A stretch of DNA of 64,000 bases from Artemisia argyi (Eukaryota; Streptophyta; Magnoliopsida; Asterales; Asteraceae): assembly GCA_030686995.1 (NCBI GenBank), contig CM060704.1, forward strand, positions 110,428,542-110,492,541, given 5' to 3'. The notes under the pieces are model-generated. The model was not told the DNA's origin. It saw only the letters and a program-made list of their open reading frames with translations, and did not search any database. Each line of letters begins with the position of its first letter. Within the stretch, counting starts at the first letter, position 1. Below are positions 32,604 through 45,596 of the stretch, in pieces. The translations under genes and the position numbers were made by a program.

Positions 32604-35045
32604 GCGCTTTTATTCTAATCAAAATACAAGTTAGGGGTCATTTAACACTAATATAAAAGTAATTACAACAAATAATCGTTCCACTAAAGACCAAAGACAA
32701 GCACGGAGGTCATACACTAGCACCTGACAAATAGTGTTTAGATACTCACATCTCTCGGGTGTAATAAAGTATATATCAGAATTTGGAAATGGAAAACATC
32801 TCTCACTACCTGTCATAGCAAAATAGATTACCATAGGCTTGGGAAAGGATCAAACCTCCACCACATGGCGTAAGCACCTAGGATAAACTATCAAAGAGGT
32901 CTTTTAAAGGGTTGTAACGTTAGGTGTAGGGATATGGGATACACAGTTTTGTTGGATATTGGCAATCTTTACTGGTGGCGAGTTAATCATCTTGGTTAAT
33001 TACATGTACAATATGGCGTTGCTAAGCTAAGACTAGACTCGACTTAAGCTAATAAATGAAAAATAACAAAAACATAAAATAAACATTGAATGAAACGGGA
33101 TGGTAGTCCGTATGTTTTTTCTCTTTTCTTTTTCTATTTTTTATCTTTTACTTGATTTTTTCAACCTTTTTTTTTTTTTTTTTTTTTTTTGCATGCACTT
33201 TTACCCTACCATCTAAAATAATACATCATAGGGAATGAACATTCCCCTAACACTTGAATTTTTACATACTTTACAATAAACTAATATAATGACTCGAATC
33301 AAGATAATCAAAACACTTGGAGTACTTTTAAGATTAATGCAAATATGGGGGTAATATATGATGTTCTTCCCCATTACTCCATAAAATAAGTACTTTACCC
33401 ATGAGTCCCAATCGTCCCAAAACAATATGTACAAGGATATGACTCGACTTAGCAACCGTGTAATCAATTAGATAATTAACTAAGGGTTTAAACAAATAAC
33501 AATAATGCACTAAAGATGAGTGCATACACGGAAGGCTAAGGCAATTTGGTTGTACATTTAAGTGGGGTGTAAAAAATTCTTCCTTTAAGTAAGATGCTTA
33601 AAGTTGGAAACGAAAAGACAGGCTCGGAGGGGTGTACTAGGGGTTTCGTGTACTAAAAATGAGTACAACGCTAAGGTGTGGGAAAAATTAATTGACTTAG
33701 ATAGCCAAGTAATATGACTTAAATGGTCAAGAAATTATGATACGGGTTTAACACAAGGGTGATCCTAATGCCTCTTATCATGTAGTAAATCCTACTACAC
33801 GAATGTAGTCTCACTAGCGGTCTCGAGATGCATCACTAACGCAAGTTCTAGAATCTAAATGCTATCGGTACACTCATAAGCACTAATAGCAAATGCTTTT
33901 CCTATCAAATCTAAAGGCGAACCTCACATATTTGGGTGGAAAATTTTTCTGAATGGTACGATTTTGTGCTAGTCATACAATCTCCTATCCATGAGACGCT
34001 TGCTAAGGCTAAAGTTTCACTCCTAAATGTTGTAAAAAAATTTAAATTTGGCGCTAAAATTACACTAACAAGTATTTCTCATAGTTTTATTACACACCTA
34101 CCATCAAACAAACAAACTCAAGCGAAAGTGTATACTATAAGGTATCATCATTTTACCCTCCCCTTACACTTAGGATGAACATTGTCCCCAATGTTCAATT
34201 AAAGAATGTAAAAGTAAAATAGGTAAAAGAATGAAATCAAATACTCCCCTGATTCGCTCGGTATGGATAGAATGTTAACACGGTTAGATCTTCCTCCAAG
34301 AAAATGAACAATCAAAGCTTCCCTTCCAGAAATATAAATCATCTTCTTGTCAAACATAACCTGTTAAACCTGAGAAAATAAACAAGGCAACCTCGCGTAA
34401 AATCGTCGACAATCTATATATGATAATACATCCTAGAAAACAAAGTAAGATATAATGCTTGTGGAATGAATGTTTGCAGATTTCCTGGAGTTTATAAAAC
34501 TAAAGATTCAACAAAAACTTTAAGACTCCGATAGAAAAACAAAACTAGCAAAATTTCCAGATTTTTACACGTGACGCCGTCAGGAATTTCTTCCTGACGC
34601 CGTCAGAAGTGACCTGCAGAAATTCTTATGTTAAGTTTCTGGAAAATTTCTGGAAAAACTTTGTCCTACTTCCTGGAAAATCCTGCAAAACATCATTATG
34701 ACTCGATACAAGCATTTGACTCTAACAAATACGAATATACATGTTCATTTAATATTGTGGAGAATCATGATCGAGTTTGTTTCTTAATAAACATATTTGG
34801 GGTTTTCCCTTACACTTATCTTTTGTGAAATTCCCTTGGATGAAGTTAAGACTAAGCCAAACGACAAAATAAAGTATTCTCACCATTTTATTTGAAACAT
34901 GATCTACTAACAATAAAAATAAAGCATGCATACGGAAACAAATAACAATCAAACAAAATAAAAATCACACAAATCATGTGTTGCCTCCCAAGAAGCACTT
35001 TTCTTTATTTACGAGTCTTGTAGCTTGACTCATGGTCATGGGTTA
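32604..35045 (-). other. Long 3' non-coding region of the gag-protease element
   Basis: No coding frame of note. Holds a second hairpin (34176-34197), two TGACGCCGTCA palindromes (34571-34606), a poly-T tract (33169-33190), and near its start the GTGCTTCTTGGGAGGCAA box (34981-34998) also found in the other Athila-like elements. Confidence 0.6.
34176..34197 (-). other. Internal hairpin followed by a purine tract
   Basis: Sense (minus) strand: TGAACATTG-GGGA-CAATGTTCA, perfect 9-bp stem, followed by TAAGTGTAAGGGGAGGGTAA, a second polypurine-like tract about 1.6 kb upstream of the 3' LTR. Confidence 0.8.
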
Positions 35046-37598
35046 CTACGTGACATGGGTGAGTTCCTCATTGAGGATATCTTTGAGATCAAACTTAGGT
35101 TTCAACTTCCTATCGGTTTTCTTAGTGTGGTATGACCTTTCAAACTTTTTTCCATCCGGATCGTACAAAATCATCTTGATATGCCATGATCCGTCACCTT
35201 CCTTAGGTGGCTTGTCCCACCTCCATTTACACTTATCCCCCTCTCTTTTCCATTTGTTCATCTCTATATTAATAGGCATTACGCTTAAGAACTCAATCAT
35301 TTTCCTAAAGACTAGGGGTTCCTCAAAAGGGTCTAGCTCTTCATCTCTAGTTATGAGTTGTTCTACCGAATGTGTTTTATCGATGAAATCTTTTTCTAGA
35401 TAGAATGGGCGTTGAGGTCCTATAAAGTTTCTTTCTATCCAAGGTCCATATCTAGATGGTCTCCTATTCATCTCTACCCAATGTGGTGTCGGTTCATCCT
35501 CATAATCATAACTATGTTTCTTAACATCATATACCGACCAAGTATCGCCCTCACCTACCGCTATCTTAGACTCCTTACAATGTATCATGGCGCTAGCGGT
35601 TGCTAAAAATCCTCTTCCTACTAACAATGGGCATGTAGTGTCACTAACCATATCTAGGACGTGAAAATCCGCTAAAATAGTTAACTTCCCTACATGAACA
35701 ACTACATCCTTAATCATCCCAACTGGGTGGGCAATACTCCCATCCGCTAGACCAATTAATACCTCCGTCTCCTCTAACTTTCCTAGCTTGAGAGTGGTGA
35801 AAAGGGATAAGGGAATCAAGTTGAGGCTTGACCCTAAATCGGCTAGTGTGTCGAAAGCTTCGGATCTTCCTATCTTACAAGGCAAAACAAATATACCCGG
35901 ATCATCAAGCATTCTAGGCAACTTGTTTTGAACGAAGGCGGTCCCATTTTTACCTAGTTTAAATTTCTCATATTTTTCTAGGAGGGCACTATAGTAGGGA
36001 GCACGGGCTAAGACATCAATGACGGGGAGTTCAAGGTGAAGCTCCTTGAATTCATCGTCAAGGTCTTGCATAGGAGGTGCTTCAACTATGCTTTTGACCG
36101 GTTTGGTATCGGGTGTTTCATTTGATTGGTTCTTTTGTAGAATTTGGTTTTGCTTGAAACACGTGCTCATTGATTTAACCGAGTAGTATTGCGGACAAGA
36201 AGTGGGTGATGAAACTGATGATATGGAATTAACGTTTAGTTTCGGGTTCTTGACTGTGTCGCTTGGGAGCGCTCCCATTTCTCAGTCATTGAGAACTTTC
36301 AACAATGTGTCAATTTTGGTGGTCATCTCACTTTGCTTTTGTTTGAAATCGGCTTCAAACTTAGATATGCGAGCTTCTTGAGATGCCATAAACTTGGACA
36401 TCAATCCTTTAATATTGTTGGTACTACCATAGTTGTTAGAAGGATTGTTGTTGAAAGTACGGTTGGATGGTGGACCATTTGGTTGGTAACGATTAGGCGG
36501 ATTGGAAGAATTGTTTTGGTTTTGCTTCCACCTAAGGTTTGGGTGATTTTTCCAAGAAGGGTTGTAGGAATCACTGTAAGGGTTTGGCTCGGGTTTGAAA
36601 GTGTACCACTTATCTCCCGCTTCGTTGGTACGCGAGAATACGTAGTCCGCAGAAGCTATTTCGGGGAGTTCCACGCAATCACGAGTGTCATGGGGACCAC
36701 TACATAATTCGCATGAAGAAGTGATTTTATTCACTTGGCTTGAAGGCTTAGGAGCTTCGTAAGATTTCATGAGAAACTTGACTTGGTCCTCAAGTTCCAT
36801 TATCCTACGGTCGGGAGTGCTAGAATTGTTCAAAGGCAAAGATATTGCCTTGACCGTTTTGTTCAAATCACGGGGATCGTTCCAACTTTCGTTGTCATAG
36901 AGAGCAAGATCTTCTATGAGTTCCCATGATTCTTCCGCACTTAGATCACGTAGCTTACCACCGGCCGATTGGTCAATGGTTCGCCTTGTGGAGAGATTGA
37001 TGTGGTCATAGAAGATTTGGACTTGGAGCCAAAGATCTATGCCATGATGAGGGACTTTTTGGAGTAAGTCCTTGAAACGAGTCCATGCTTCATATAGAGT
37101 TTCACCTTGACGTTGTTGGAACATCAAGATATCATTTCTAAGCTTGGTAGTTCTCCCCGGTGGGAAAAATTGAGCAAGGAAACGAGTGGTGAGATCATCC
37201 CATGAGGTGATGGATCCTGCGGGTAGACGTTCAAGCCATTGACTAGCTTGATCACGTAGAGAGAATTGGAATAGGCGTAATCAGGTTGACTCTCTAGTTG
37301 TAACATCAAGGTCTATAGAATCTACGATTTTAAGGAAGTCCCTGAGATGTTGATTTGGATCTTCGGAACGAAGTCCATGGAATGCACATCAGCTTTGCAA
37401 CAACCGGATGGTGTCGGATCGCAAGGGAGACACATTGGCTCCTTGGGTGAGCTCAATGGTGTTTCGATAGCCTTGGTGGCTAGGTCGGGAATACTCTCCT
37501 AGGGTTCGGGGCCTAAGAGGTTGGTTAGCTAGTGGTGGGTTTTGTGGGTGGTCTTGTTGTGGAGGGTTGATGGGTTCAAAGATGTTACCACCTTCCAT
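35046..37598 (-). pseudogene. Gag-protease polyprotein of the Athila-like element (interrupted)
   Basis: Starts at 37598 (MEGGNIFEPINPPQQDHPQN). A frameshift lies between 37389 and 37127. Gag continues 37127-36282 with the capsid region RQGETLYEAWTRFKDLLQK and a zinc-knuckle-like CELCSGPHDTRDC. A TGA at 36284-36282 separates it from the protease part (36278-35046), which is in the same frame, begins GALPSDTVKNPK and has the retropepsin-type site LADLGSSLNLIP. The C-terminus (about 130 residues, WKREGDKCKWRWDKPPKEGD and onward) is not RT and matches no domain I recognise. With both breaks repaired it would be one gag-protease protein. Confidence 0.83.
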
Positions 37599-37742
37599 GA
37601 TGTCGGATGGTAAGAGTTACGAACAAATACATGAAGAAATAGATAGACTAAAGAAAACCTAAAAATAAAAATAAAATCTTACTAGAAAGGAATCTAGCAA
37701 GTAGACCTAATAAAAAGAAATTCTAACCTAGACAATAACTAT

Positions 37743-37760
37743 TCCCCGGCAACGGCACCA
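37743..37760 (-). promoter_or_regulatory. Primer binding site (Asp-tRNA type)
   Basis: Minus strand TGGTGCCGTTGCCGGGGA, one change from the Asp-tRNA complement used by Athila elements, just inside the right LTR. Confidence 0.88.
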
Positions 37761-37766
37761 AAAACT

Positions 37767-39174
37767 TGATGCGTGGGAATTGCACCAGGCTTTACCTCTC
37801 GAGGGATCTCGAGAAGCTTACAACCCCCACCAGGCAGTGTACCTGATCGTTGTAGTATAGTATAGTGACAAGTACCGGGGGATTGATCGTTCAACTCAAG
37901 AATAGTGTCGTAAGGATTAGAAAGCCTAAAAATTAGGTCTAGAGGTGAGGGATGATTCTTTTTATATTTTTATGAAAGCAATTAAAAATCTCGGGTATTG
38001 GAAGAGTGGGCGGAATTAGTTGCTATTCAACTAACCCAATAACCAAGATGCAATCAAAATAAAATAACAAAAATGAAAATAAACTAATTAAGCTAATGTG
38101 GTGTGAACAATTGATGGGAGAATTGTGTTTACTTAGATTTCACTACTCCCTAGATATCTTTTATAGGTTAATTACTTGTTATAGTTGCGTGGATGACGGG
38201 TTATATTCCTTAATACCAATCATGGGGTGGCGTACTTACTTCCCCAATTCTATAAGCTCCTACTTCACTCCTATGTCGAGCCTGCAAGAAGCTCCTAACA
38301 TGGGATCACTAGAATTCGCTCATGCATTAAATACAACCATAAAAACCTAGTACACATCGGTTCATGTTCCTTAAGATGTTCAAGCAAGTTACACAATGGA
38401 GATCTGCCAGTTTTCTTAAGCCTAACATTGAAATCATTCATCCATTACAACTATAAACAAGCAATCAACCTATAATCAACATCTAGGTTTCATTACATCT
38501 AAGCAAACACACAAAAGATCTAGCCTAGCATGTTAAAATCAAGACAAGTGTAAGATATATTCAAACAACACATAGACATATTGAATGAATTGAAAGGATA
38601 CTTATCTCAATTGAACATGAAGGGTTTCAAGGGGTGAAAACCCTTGAAAATACTGTTACAAACGAGTTAGGGTTTATAAAGTTCGGCCCTAAAATTCTCC
38701 ACAAAAGTTCCTCCTTAATGAATGAAAATTAGAAAAGTAAGATTTCAGGAGGTGACGGCGTCAAGAAGAAAGTTATGACGCCGTCATCTCGCCCCCAAAA
38801 ATCTTCTCGGATTGCCTAGATCCAGATCTGACGTCGTCATGTGTAGTTCTACTCTGGGCCGTCACCACTTTTACTCTTGACGGCCTTGTTCTGACGCCGT
38901 CACGTTTTCTCTGGGCCGTCACCAAAAATGCTCTTGACGCCGTCATCAAATTCTTCTTGACGCCGTCAGGTACTGTTCCCAGCAAGAAAAATTAAGACTT
39001 TGCCGTTTTCTTCACTTTTATGCTCCAAAAACGTCCAAAATGCTTCCTTTTCCAGAATTCACTCCCAAAGTACCTAAAATCACAAAAGGAACGATTTAGG
39101 GCAATATTTGATCAAATAAATTCCAATTCCGGCTTAAATGACCCCCTAAAAACGGTTCATTTTTCGCCTCATCA
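37767..39174 (-). repeat. 5' LTR of the gag-protease element
   Basis: 1408 bp. The TGACGNCGTCA cluster (38751-38970) lies about 200-420 bp into the LTR in the sense direction, the place of U3 enhancers. Confidence 0.92.
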
Positions 39175-39179
39175 AACAT

Positions 39180-40793
39180 CATATTTTCAGTAAGATTTAA
39201 GCATTCAAAATTTATTTTAGTCAAAATCTCATTCAAATTCAAAAAGTCAAACAGTTGAAAACTCAGTTTTTGACAGATTTTTGTAAGAGTCTCTAGGTTT
39301 TACCTTTGATTGGAAATACTTTTGGATTGTTGATTTGAGAAGCTTAACAGTTAGTGAATCAACATCAAAAAGAGAATCTTAATTTGGAACTTATCTGCTT
39401 ATTGGGAATTTGGCCTTAAGTTGACTGTTTGAGCCTACTAATTCCCCTGCTCATCAGCTTTTGAGCAAGTTTCTAGGTAGCTTTTAGTTGAGTGTATTGG
39501 ATTTAGAATCTGTTCTGTTGGTAGTTTTGTAATCTCAGTTGGTTAGTAGAGGTTTTGCCCCCATAAGCTTTCACTTATAATCTTATTTGCTTAGCTTATT
39601 TGACTTATCAAATTGAGTAGTTTGAACCTAAATCTGTTTTCTAGTTGTAAGGCTGCAATTGAGTTTGGTTGATCATAATCTGAGATTTGTTGTTGATATA
39701 AGTTCCTTAGTGCCTCAAGTTGCTTTTCTAATTGAGCTTTAGCTTATTGCTTTGTTTGCTTGCTTATTGCTTATTCCCAAGTGCTTATATCAACTGTTTG
39801 ACTCCATACCTGTGTTCCTGTGATCATTTTGGCTTTTCACTTGTTCATTTGAGCTTATTTGAGTCTAAAATACATTTGGTATAAGTTCGGGTCAATTTGG
39901 TCAAAGTTTGCTTATTAATAAGCACTCAATATAAGCAGTTTACAAAGCATAAGCATTTCAGTGCTTAATTTTCAACTTTCAATTTTTTCCTAGGATTACA
40001 ATAATATTTTAGAATTTTCCTGAATTTTTCATATTTTTCTGAATTCATTTGCTATTTTTCTTATTTAATTTTAGTTATTAATCAATTTTTAATACTTTTT
40101 AATTACCAAAAACTCCAAAAAAATCAGAAAAAATCCAAGAATATTTTAGAAATTAGTTTTCAATTATTTTAGATTTTTAGAAATTAATTTTGCATTTTTC
40201 CCATTTATTTTCAATTTTATTTGAATTTTTAATTAGTTTAATTAGTTTTTAATTCCTCAAAATTACACAAAAAGCCAAAAAAATATATTTTCAGTTTTAA
40301 AAATAGTTTTTAGTTATTTTAGAATTTTCAAATTTTATTTTGTATTTTTCTCACCTAATTTCCATTTTCTCTTAATTTTTAATTAGTTAAATTAGTTTTT
40401 AATTTATAAAAATTAAATAAAAAGTCAAAAAAAAAAAAAAAATTTCTTTTTCTCAAAATTTTCTTTTATCATTTTTAACTTAGGAAAATTATTTTCAAGC
40501 CCGCAGGATTAGTATAGCTTAAAATTCACTTTTTGTTTCGCGCGTTGACGTTTATTTCGCGTTTAAGCTTACGTTTTTTATTTTACGTTGCATTTTAGGT
40601 TTGATTACTTGCATTACGTGTTTAATTGATCAATTGTGCTTTATTTTCATATTAATTAGTATAATCTCTTTGAAATCACTTTTTCCCACTTTCACGACAC
40701 GTTTCACGAACCGGGAATTTGAAATTCAATTCACACCTTCATACGGACTACGACCTCGGGTTATCTGTATTTCTTGTGGATTTCTTTGAGTAA

Positions 40794-40869
<76 letters not shown>

Positions 40870-40888
40870 CTCTGAATTTCACACATCA
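39180..40888 (+). repeat. Outer Athila 5' LTR, third piece
   Basis: Runs from the second target copy AACAT to TTTCACACATCA at the LTR end, the inverse of the LTR start TGATGTGTG. Rich in GCTTA/TAAGC words (39360-39970), with AT-rich TTTTTAGTTA sequence and an (AT)n tract at its end. Confidence 0.8.
40797..40868. repeat. (TA)n microsatellite, about 72 bp
   Basis: Pure TA dinucleotides about 20 bp before the LTR end, that is, in or near U5 of the outer Athila element. Confidence 0.95.
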
Positions 40889-40893
40889 AATTT

Positions 40894-40911
40894 TGGCGCC
40901 GCTGCCGGGGA
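40894..40911 (+). promoter_or_regulatory. Primer binding site of the outer Athila element
   Basis: TGGCGCCGCTGCCGGGGA, one change from the Asp-tRNA complement, 5 bp after the LTR end at 40888. Confidence 0.92.
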
Positions 40912-41405
40912 AGGTTGAAGTGAATTTTTGGTTTTCGTTTTCGAAATTGTGTTTTGAAAACCTTCCTTGTATATATTTTGTATTAAAATATAAAAATTGA
41001 AAAATTAAAAACACTTTTCCTAAAGTGTTTTCAAAAATACCAAAAAGATAGTTACAGCCTCGACTCTCCCGTGGAAGGGGGCGTTGTAAACCAAATAAGC
41101 TTCCCAATATAAGAACACGTGAAATTAGTTGCTAATCGGATTACTTTAAATTCTACAACCGATTAAGCGGAAAATACGGAAAGCTTTGACATTAAATTGC
41201 AAGCTGAAGAGAGAAACACTCTTCTCTCCCGTTCCGTCGCGAGTAGTTTTAAAGGAAACGGTTACGATTAACGTAACGTTTGAAAAAAGAGAATAAAAGT
41301 TTTTAAGTTTTGAATTTTGTTTTCAAATATAAAAAAATACAAAAAGATTTTCCTTTTCCATTTTGATTTTTCTTTTATTTTTCAAATTTGTGATTTTTGT
41401 GGTGT

Positions 41406-42115
41406 ATGAACACCCGTTCATCTTCTAAACGTCTTATTTCTCCACTTTCAAACCCAGAAAGTTTGATTCGTTACACACACAGAGGTCGTTTCCCAAACGT
41501 TGAGGAAATGGAACAAAATAACCACAACAATCAACACCCTCCGGTGGGTGATATTCAAAATGTGCCTGCTCCCGATCTTCGAACGATGGAGGAGTTGTGC
41601 CATCTGACAATGCACGGAAGAGGCGATCCGATTGCCCCTCTCAATATCGAGGCTACGGATTTTGGACTCAAGCATCATATGACTCAACAAGTCCAAAATT
41701 CATGCCAATTTCACGGTTTACCAGGTGACGATGCCAACAAGCATGTCGACAAATTTTTAAACGTCACCCAAAGTATGAAACAACATGATATTAGCAATTT
41801 CCGTCAGCTTCCCGACGAATCTTTATTCGAAGCTTGGGAACGCTATAAGCTTGCTATTGATCGGTGTCCAAACCATAATATGATTCTTGATACGATAATC
41901 GATACATTTTACAATGGTTTGACTTTGCTACATCGGGACACGATCAATGCAGCTGCTGGTGGAACTTTTATGAAACGACGTCCTGAAGATTGTTAAGAAC
42001 TTATTGAGAATATGACTACTCATTATAATTTCTGGGATTCCTCAGCCGAGAGGAATGAGTCAACAAGATCAACCGCTGCTCACAATTCTTTTACATCTAA
42101 TTCTGAAATGGCCGA
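41406..42115 (+). pseudogene. Outer Athila gag, first part
   Basis: Starts MNTRSSSKRLISPLSNPES. Capsid-like region with HGLPGDDANKHVDKFLNVTQ and LPDESLFEAWERYKLAIDRC, typical of plant Ty3-gypsy gag (retrotrans_gag). An in-frame TAA at 41994-41996 breaks it, then the frame goes on to 42115, where the large non-autonomous element is inserted. Confidence 0.87.
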
Positions 42116-45100
42116 TGATATAGTCGTTTTAGTATATGTGTGTGTTTCCGAAAAAATACTTAGGAAAGTATTTCCCCGGGTTGTTCTCCCAAAGAACGTT
42201 GAATGGAGTCGAGAAATATCGGTTCGTAAATCGTGTTGTGAAAAGTGGATAGTGAAAATTTGTGATATTGAAATTCAAATTGTCAAAAGTAATGATGAAA
42301 TAAGCAAAAGATATAAGCTAAGTATGCACAAATATCTAAAATGTAAAAACGGAAATGCAAACGCGAAATTTAAAACGTAACGTACAAAATAAAACATGAC
42401 TTTTTATTGAAAAATGATCCTACAAATGTGAAACAAGTTTCTAAAAATCTTAAACTATTAAAAAGAATTTTTAGAAAAAGAAAAATATTTTTTTGGCTTT
42501 CTATTTATTTTCTATGATTTATTTTCTATTTATTGAATTTAAAAAGTAATTAAAAATAAAAGAAATTGTAAAAATAAATGAGAAAAATATAAATTCTATT
42601 ATGAAAAATCTAAAATATTATAAAAGAATTATCTAAAATATTTTTGTATTTTTAAAAGCTTTTTTTGATTTTTTATTGATTTTTCATTATTAAAAATGAT
42701 TATTAATAAAGGAAAATTAAGAAAAATAGTAAATCAACTAGGAAAAATCTGAAAAATTCACAGAAAATCTAAAATAATATGAAAATCTTGCAGAAAAATT
42801 TTGAAAAGAAAAAGATAAGCAGAAGTGCTTATTTGTGTAGAAACAACTTATGGCAAGTGCTTATAATTAAGCACTTGCCACAAGACTATACGGAACTTGA
42901 AACACAGATGCAATATGATACAAAAGACTCAAATATGCTCAGAAATGATCATAAAAATCACAGAAACAGAAGAAAGCAAGCAATAAGCATTAACTAATAA
43001 GCCAATGAATAAGCAACTTTGAACCAGAATAAGCAGAAAGCTCAAAAATCATTCAAAGCACAAGAGCAATCTCAGATCTACTCAGATACCACAAATAAGC
43101 TCAGGTATATAGCTAATGACCACTACTGTATTCATAAACTCACATCAGCATACTAATTCTAAGCACCTATTTAGCAGACTAAGATAAGCACTTCTAATGA
43201 GCTTAAAGCTAGAATATTAAGGGGGCAAAAGTTTCACTACATGGCTGAGAATCTAAAAAAAACAAAAAGCCCTAATTCTACATACCAATTGCTACTATAA
43301 TAATCCCCTAGTTCAGATCTGTTTTAAGCTAAAAATACTAGCAGGTTTGCGCTAAAGTGAAGACAGGCCAAATAGCAGCCAACTTCAATCTTCCTAAATG
43401 CTATTCCAGACTACAAGCTAATCTACCAAACAGAAAACTCATAAAGCTAATACTATGAAATCCTACTAAACCAAAGATCAGACAAAAATATCAACTAAAG
43501 AAGCAAGGATTTAAGTAGAGAAGATAAAAAAAACTAGTGGAGACAGAATGCAGGCCTGCACATGCACTTAGCAGCCCTCAATTTAAGCTACAAGTTTGAT
43601 TCAAAAAGCTGAAATGAGGTCAAAAATGTAAATTCCATACTACTACCACTAAATTCAAACAATTTCAATACCTAATTCTAACTGAAGCAAAGCAAAAATT
43701 GAAATAGAAAATGGGCTAATGAGACAGATTGGGTTTGGCTAACTGGGTGCAGAGGCTGAAATGGGTCGAAACTGAGAATTTTGACTAAAGGAGTTAAACT
43801 ACCAAATGTGCAACAATTCAATCCAACCTATTATGCACCTAATATGAAGCAAAAATACAACTATAAAAGTGCTCTTAATGAAATCTCAGTTAACTAAGTG
43901 ATGCAACAGATATGAGAATTTTTAAACTAATTCTTACTTTTTATCACTAGACCTACTATTCTACATCTTAAACTAAGCTAGTAAGGACAGTAGTGAGCTA
44001 ATGGAACAGAATTATCAACAAAAGAATAACAGCAAAAGCATGATACTCCTAGATCCAAACACTCCTACAAGTAACCAATTACACTACAACTAGCAAGTTT
44101 AAGCCATTACTCTCATTACCATATAACAAGTTGACTAAGGAATCACTGTTAGAAGCTAGATGAACGGCAAATAACAACAATGAACAACCATAGCACATAA
44201 TCACAGTTCTATCATATGAGAAACAGTTTATGAAATAGAATCAACACAAAGCAATCTACAAGTGATCAAGCAATCTCAATTAACACTATAACTACCTGAA
44301 TCACATTAGCCACTAACAATGAAACAGTAACTATAACTATCAAACAGTTCTAATCATTAATACAACACCAGTAAACCCAAAAATCTTCATTACCCAACAT
44401 TCGTTGACTTTCATTGACCAGCATTCCATAATTCAATTTAAGCTAAAACAAAGTACACAACTCACTACAAGCTTTTGATTAGAACTATTGGAAACATGTT
44501 AATGAATATTTGAAAACTCCAAATGAACTTCTTAAAAGTAAATTGCAATTTAAGCAAAAACTGAATTCATTAATACTTTGAAAAGGAGTTACAATGCTTA
44601 AGTAAACTAAAAGCCAAAACTACAATTTTTTAAGCTAAATTCTAACTTACACTACTCCTACTCCTATTCTAACCTACTGACTAACTATCTAACAGCTCCA
44701 AAAGGAAGAGAGGAGTATCTATATATAGCTGAGTGAGAGAGCTTCCTCTGAAGGTTCTAGAGCTGGAATCTCTTTGGAATATCCGTTGATAGATCCCCTC
44801 TGACTCACTTGGACCAATCACAGCTCTCAATTTGCTCCAGTGACATATTCCAACCAATCCACAGCTTACATGTGGCCCTCCCTTGCTGTTAAACTCTAAC
44901 AGGGTGTCAGGGGTGGAGAGAATTTACCAAATGGCCCTTAATACGAGGTTAATTGGGAGAATTGATGGTGTATGGGATTAGGGTTCTTCACTGGGTAAAA
45001 GGGGAAAACATTTGGCGCGTGTGTTATATTTTTTTTTTTATATTATTTTGACTGGGAATTTAGGGGTGGGTTGACCAGGTATAAGGGATTGGACCGGGTT

Positions 45101-45556
45101 TAGATAAATTGGATATGGGCTTGTGGGAATTATTGGGTGATGTGGGCTTGTGATAAAAAAAAAAAAAAAAAAAAACTTGCAAGATTGTAAGGTTTTATTT
45201 AGGCAAAAAGTAACAAGGACCAATTATGTCATTTTGTAAAATGCAAGGACCAGTTCTGAACTTTTCCACAATATATCAAAGGGCTAATCTTGCCAAGTAA
45301 TGATTCTCCAAGGACCAAATCTGATATATGAGCACAATTATGATCTTTTCTTGAAAATTTCTTCCCCGGCTCCGGCTTACGATCTCTTTTCCATTTCCTG
45401 TGCTCGTGTTTGTCATTTTGGCTCGGTTTTTGTCCTTTTCTTTAATATCCGTACCTGCGCACACAAAAACACCAAAACAACATATATTTGGCATATTTGG
45501 CTCGGTTTTTGGTCTGGTTTTGGTTGAATAAAAGGTGTATGATTAAGCATACACCA
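42116..45556 (-). repeat. 3' LTR of the large non-autonomous element
   Basis: 3441 bp; plus-strand start TGATATAGTCG, end GCATACACCA. In the sense direction it opens with a tip hairpin TGGTGTATG-CTTAAT-CATACACC. Contains a palindrome GGCAAGTGCTTA-TAAT-TAAGCACTTGCC near 42852 and many AAGC(A/T) words. No gene. Confidence 0.88.
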
Positions 45557-45575
45557 AAATCCCCCAGACTAAAGT

Positions 45576-45596
45576 ATTGCCGTGTCCTCACGCAAT
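45576..45596 (-). other. Hairpin with AGGA loop next to the 3' LTR
   Basis: Sense strand ATTGC-GTG-AGGA-CAC-GGCAAT (one bulged base), followed by the purine tract AGTCTGGGGGATTT and then the LTR. Confidence 0.7.

Larger units (their letters stand above)
31144..39174 (-). mobile_element. Non-autonomous Athila-like element with gag and protease only (8031 bp)
   Basis: LTRs at 31144-32563 and 37767-39174, both TGATG...CATCA, with perfect target duplication AACAT (31139-31143 and 39175-39179). The Asp-tRNA primer site (37743-37760) next to the right LTR shows that it reads on the minus strand. Only gag-protease is coded (37598-35046); there is no RT, RNase H or integrase, and about 2.4 kb of non-coding sequence follows. 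It is inserted in the 5' LTR of the outer Athila element, in opposite orientation. Confidence 0.92.
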
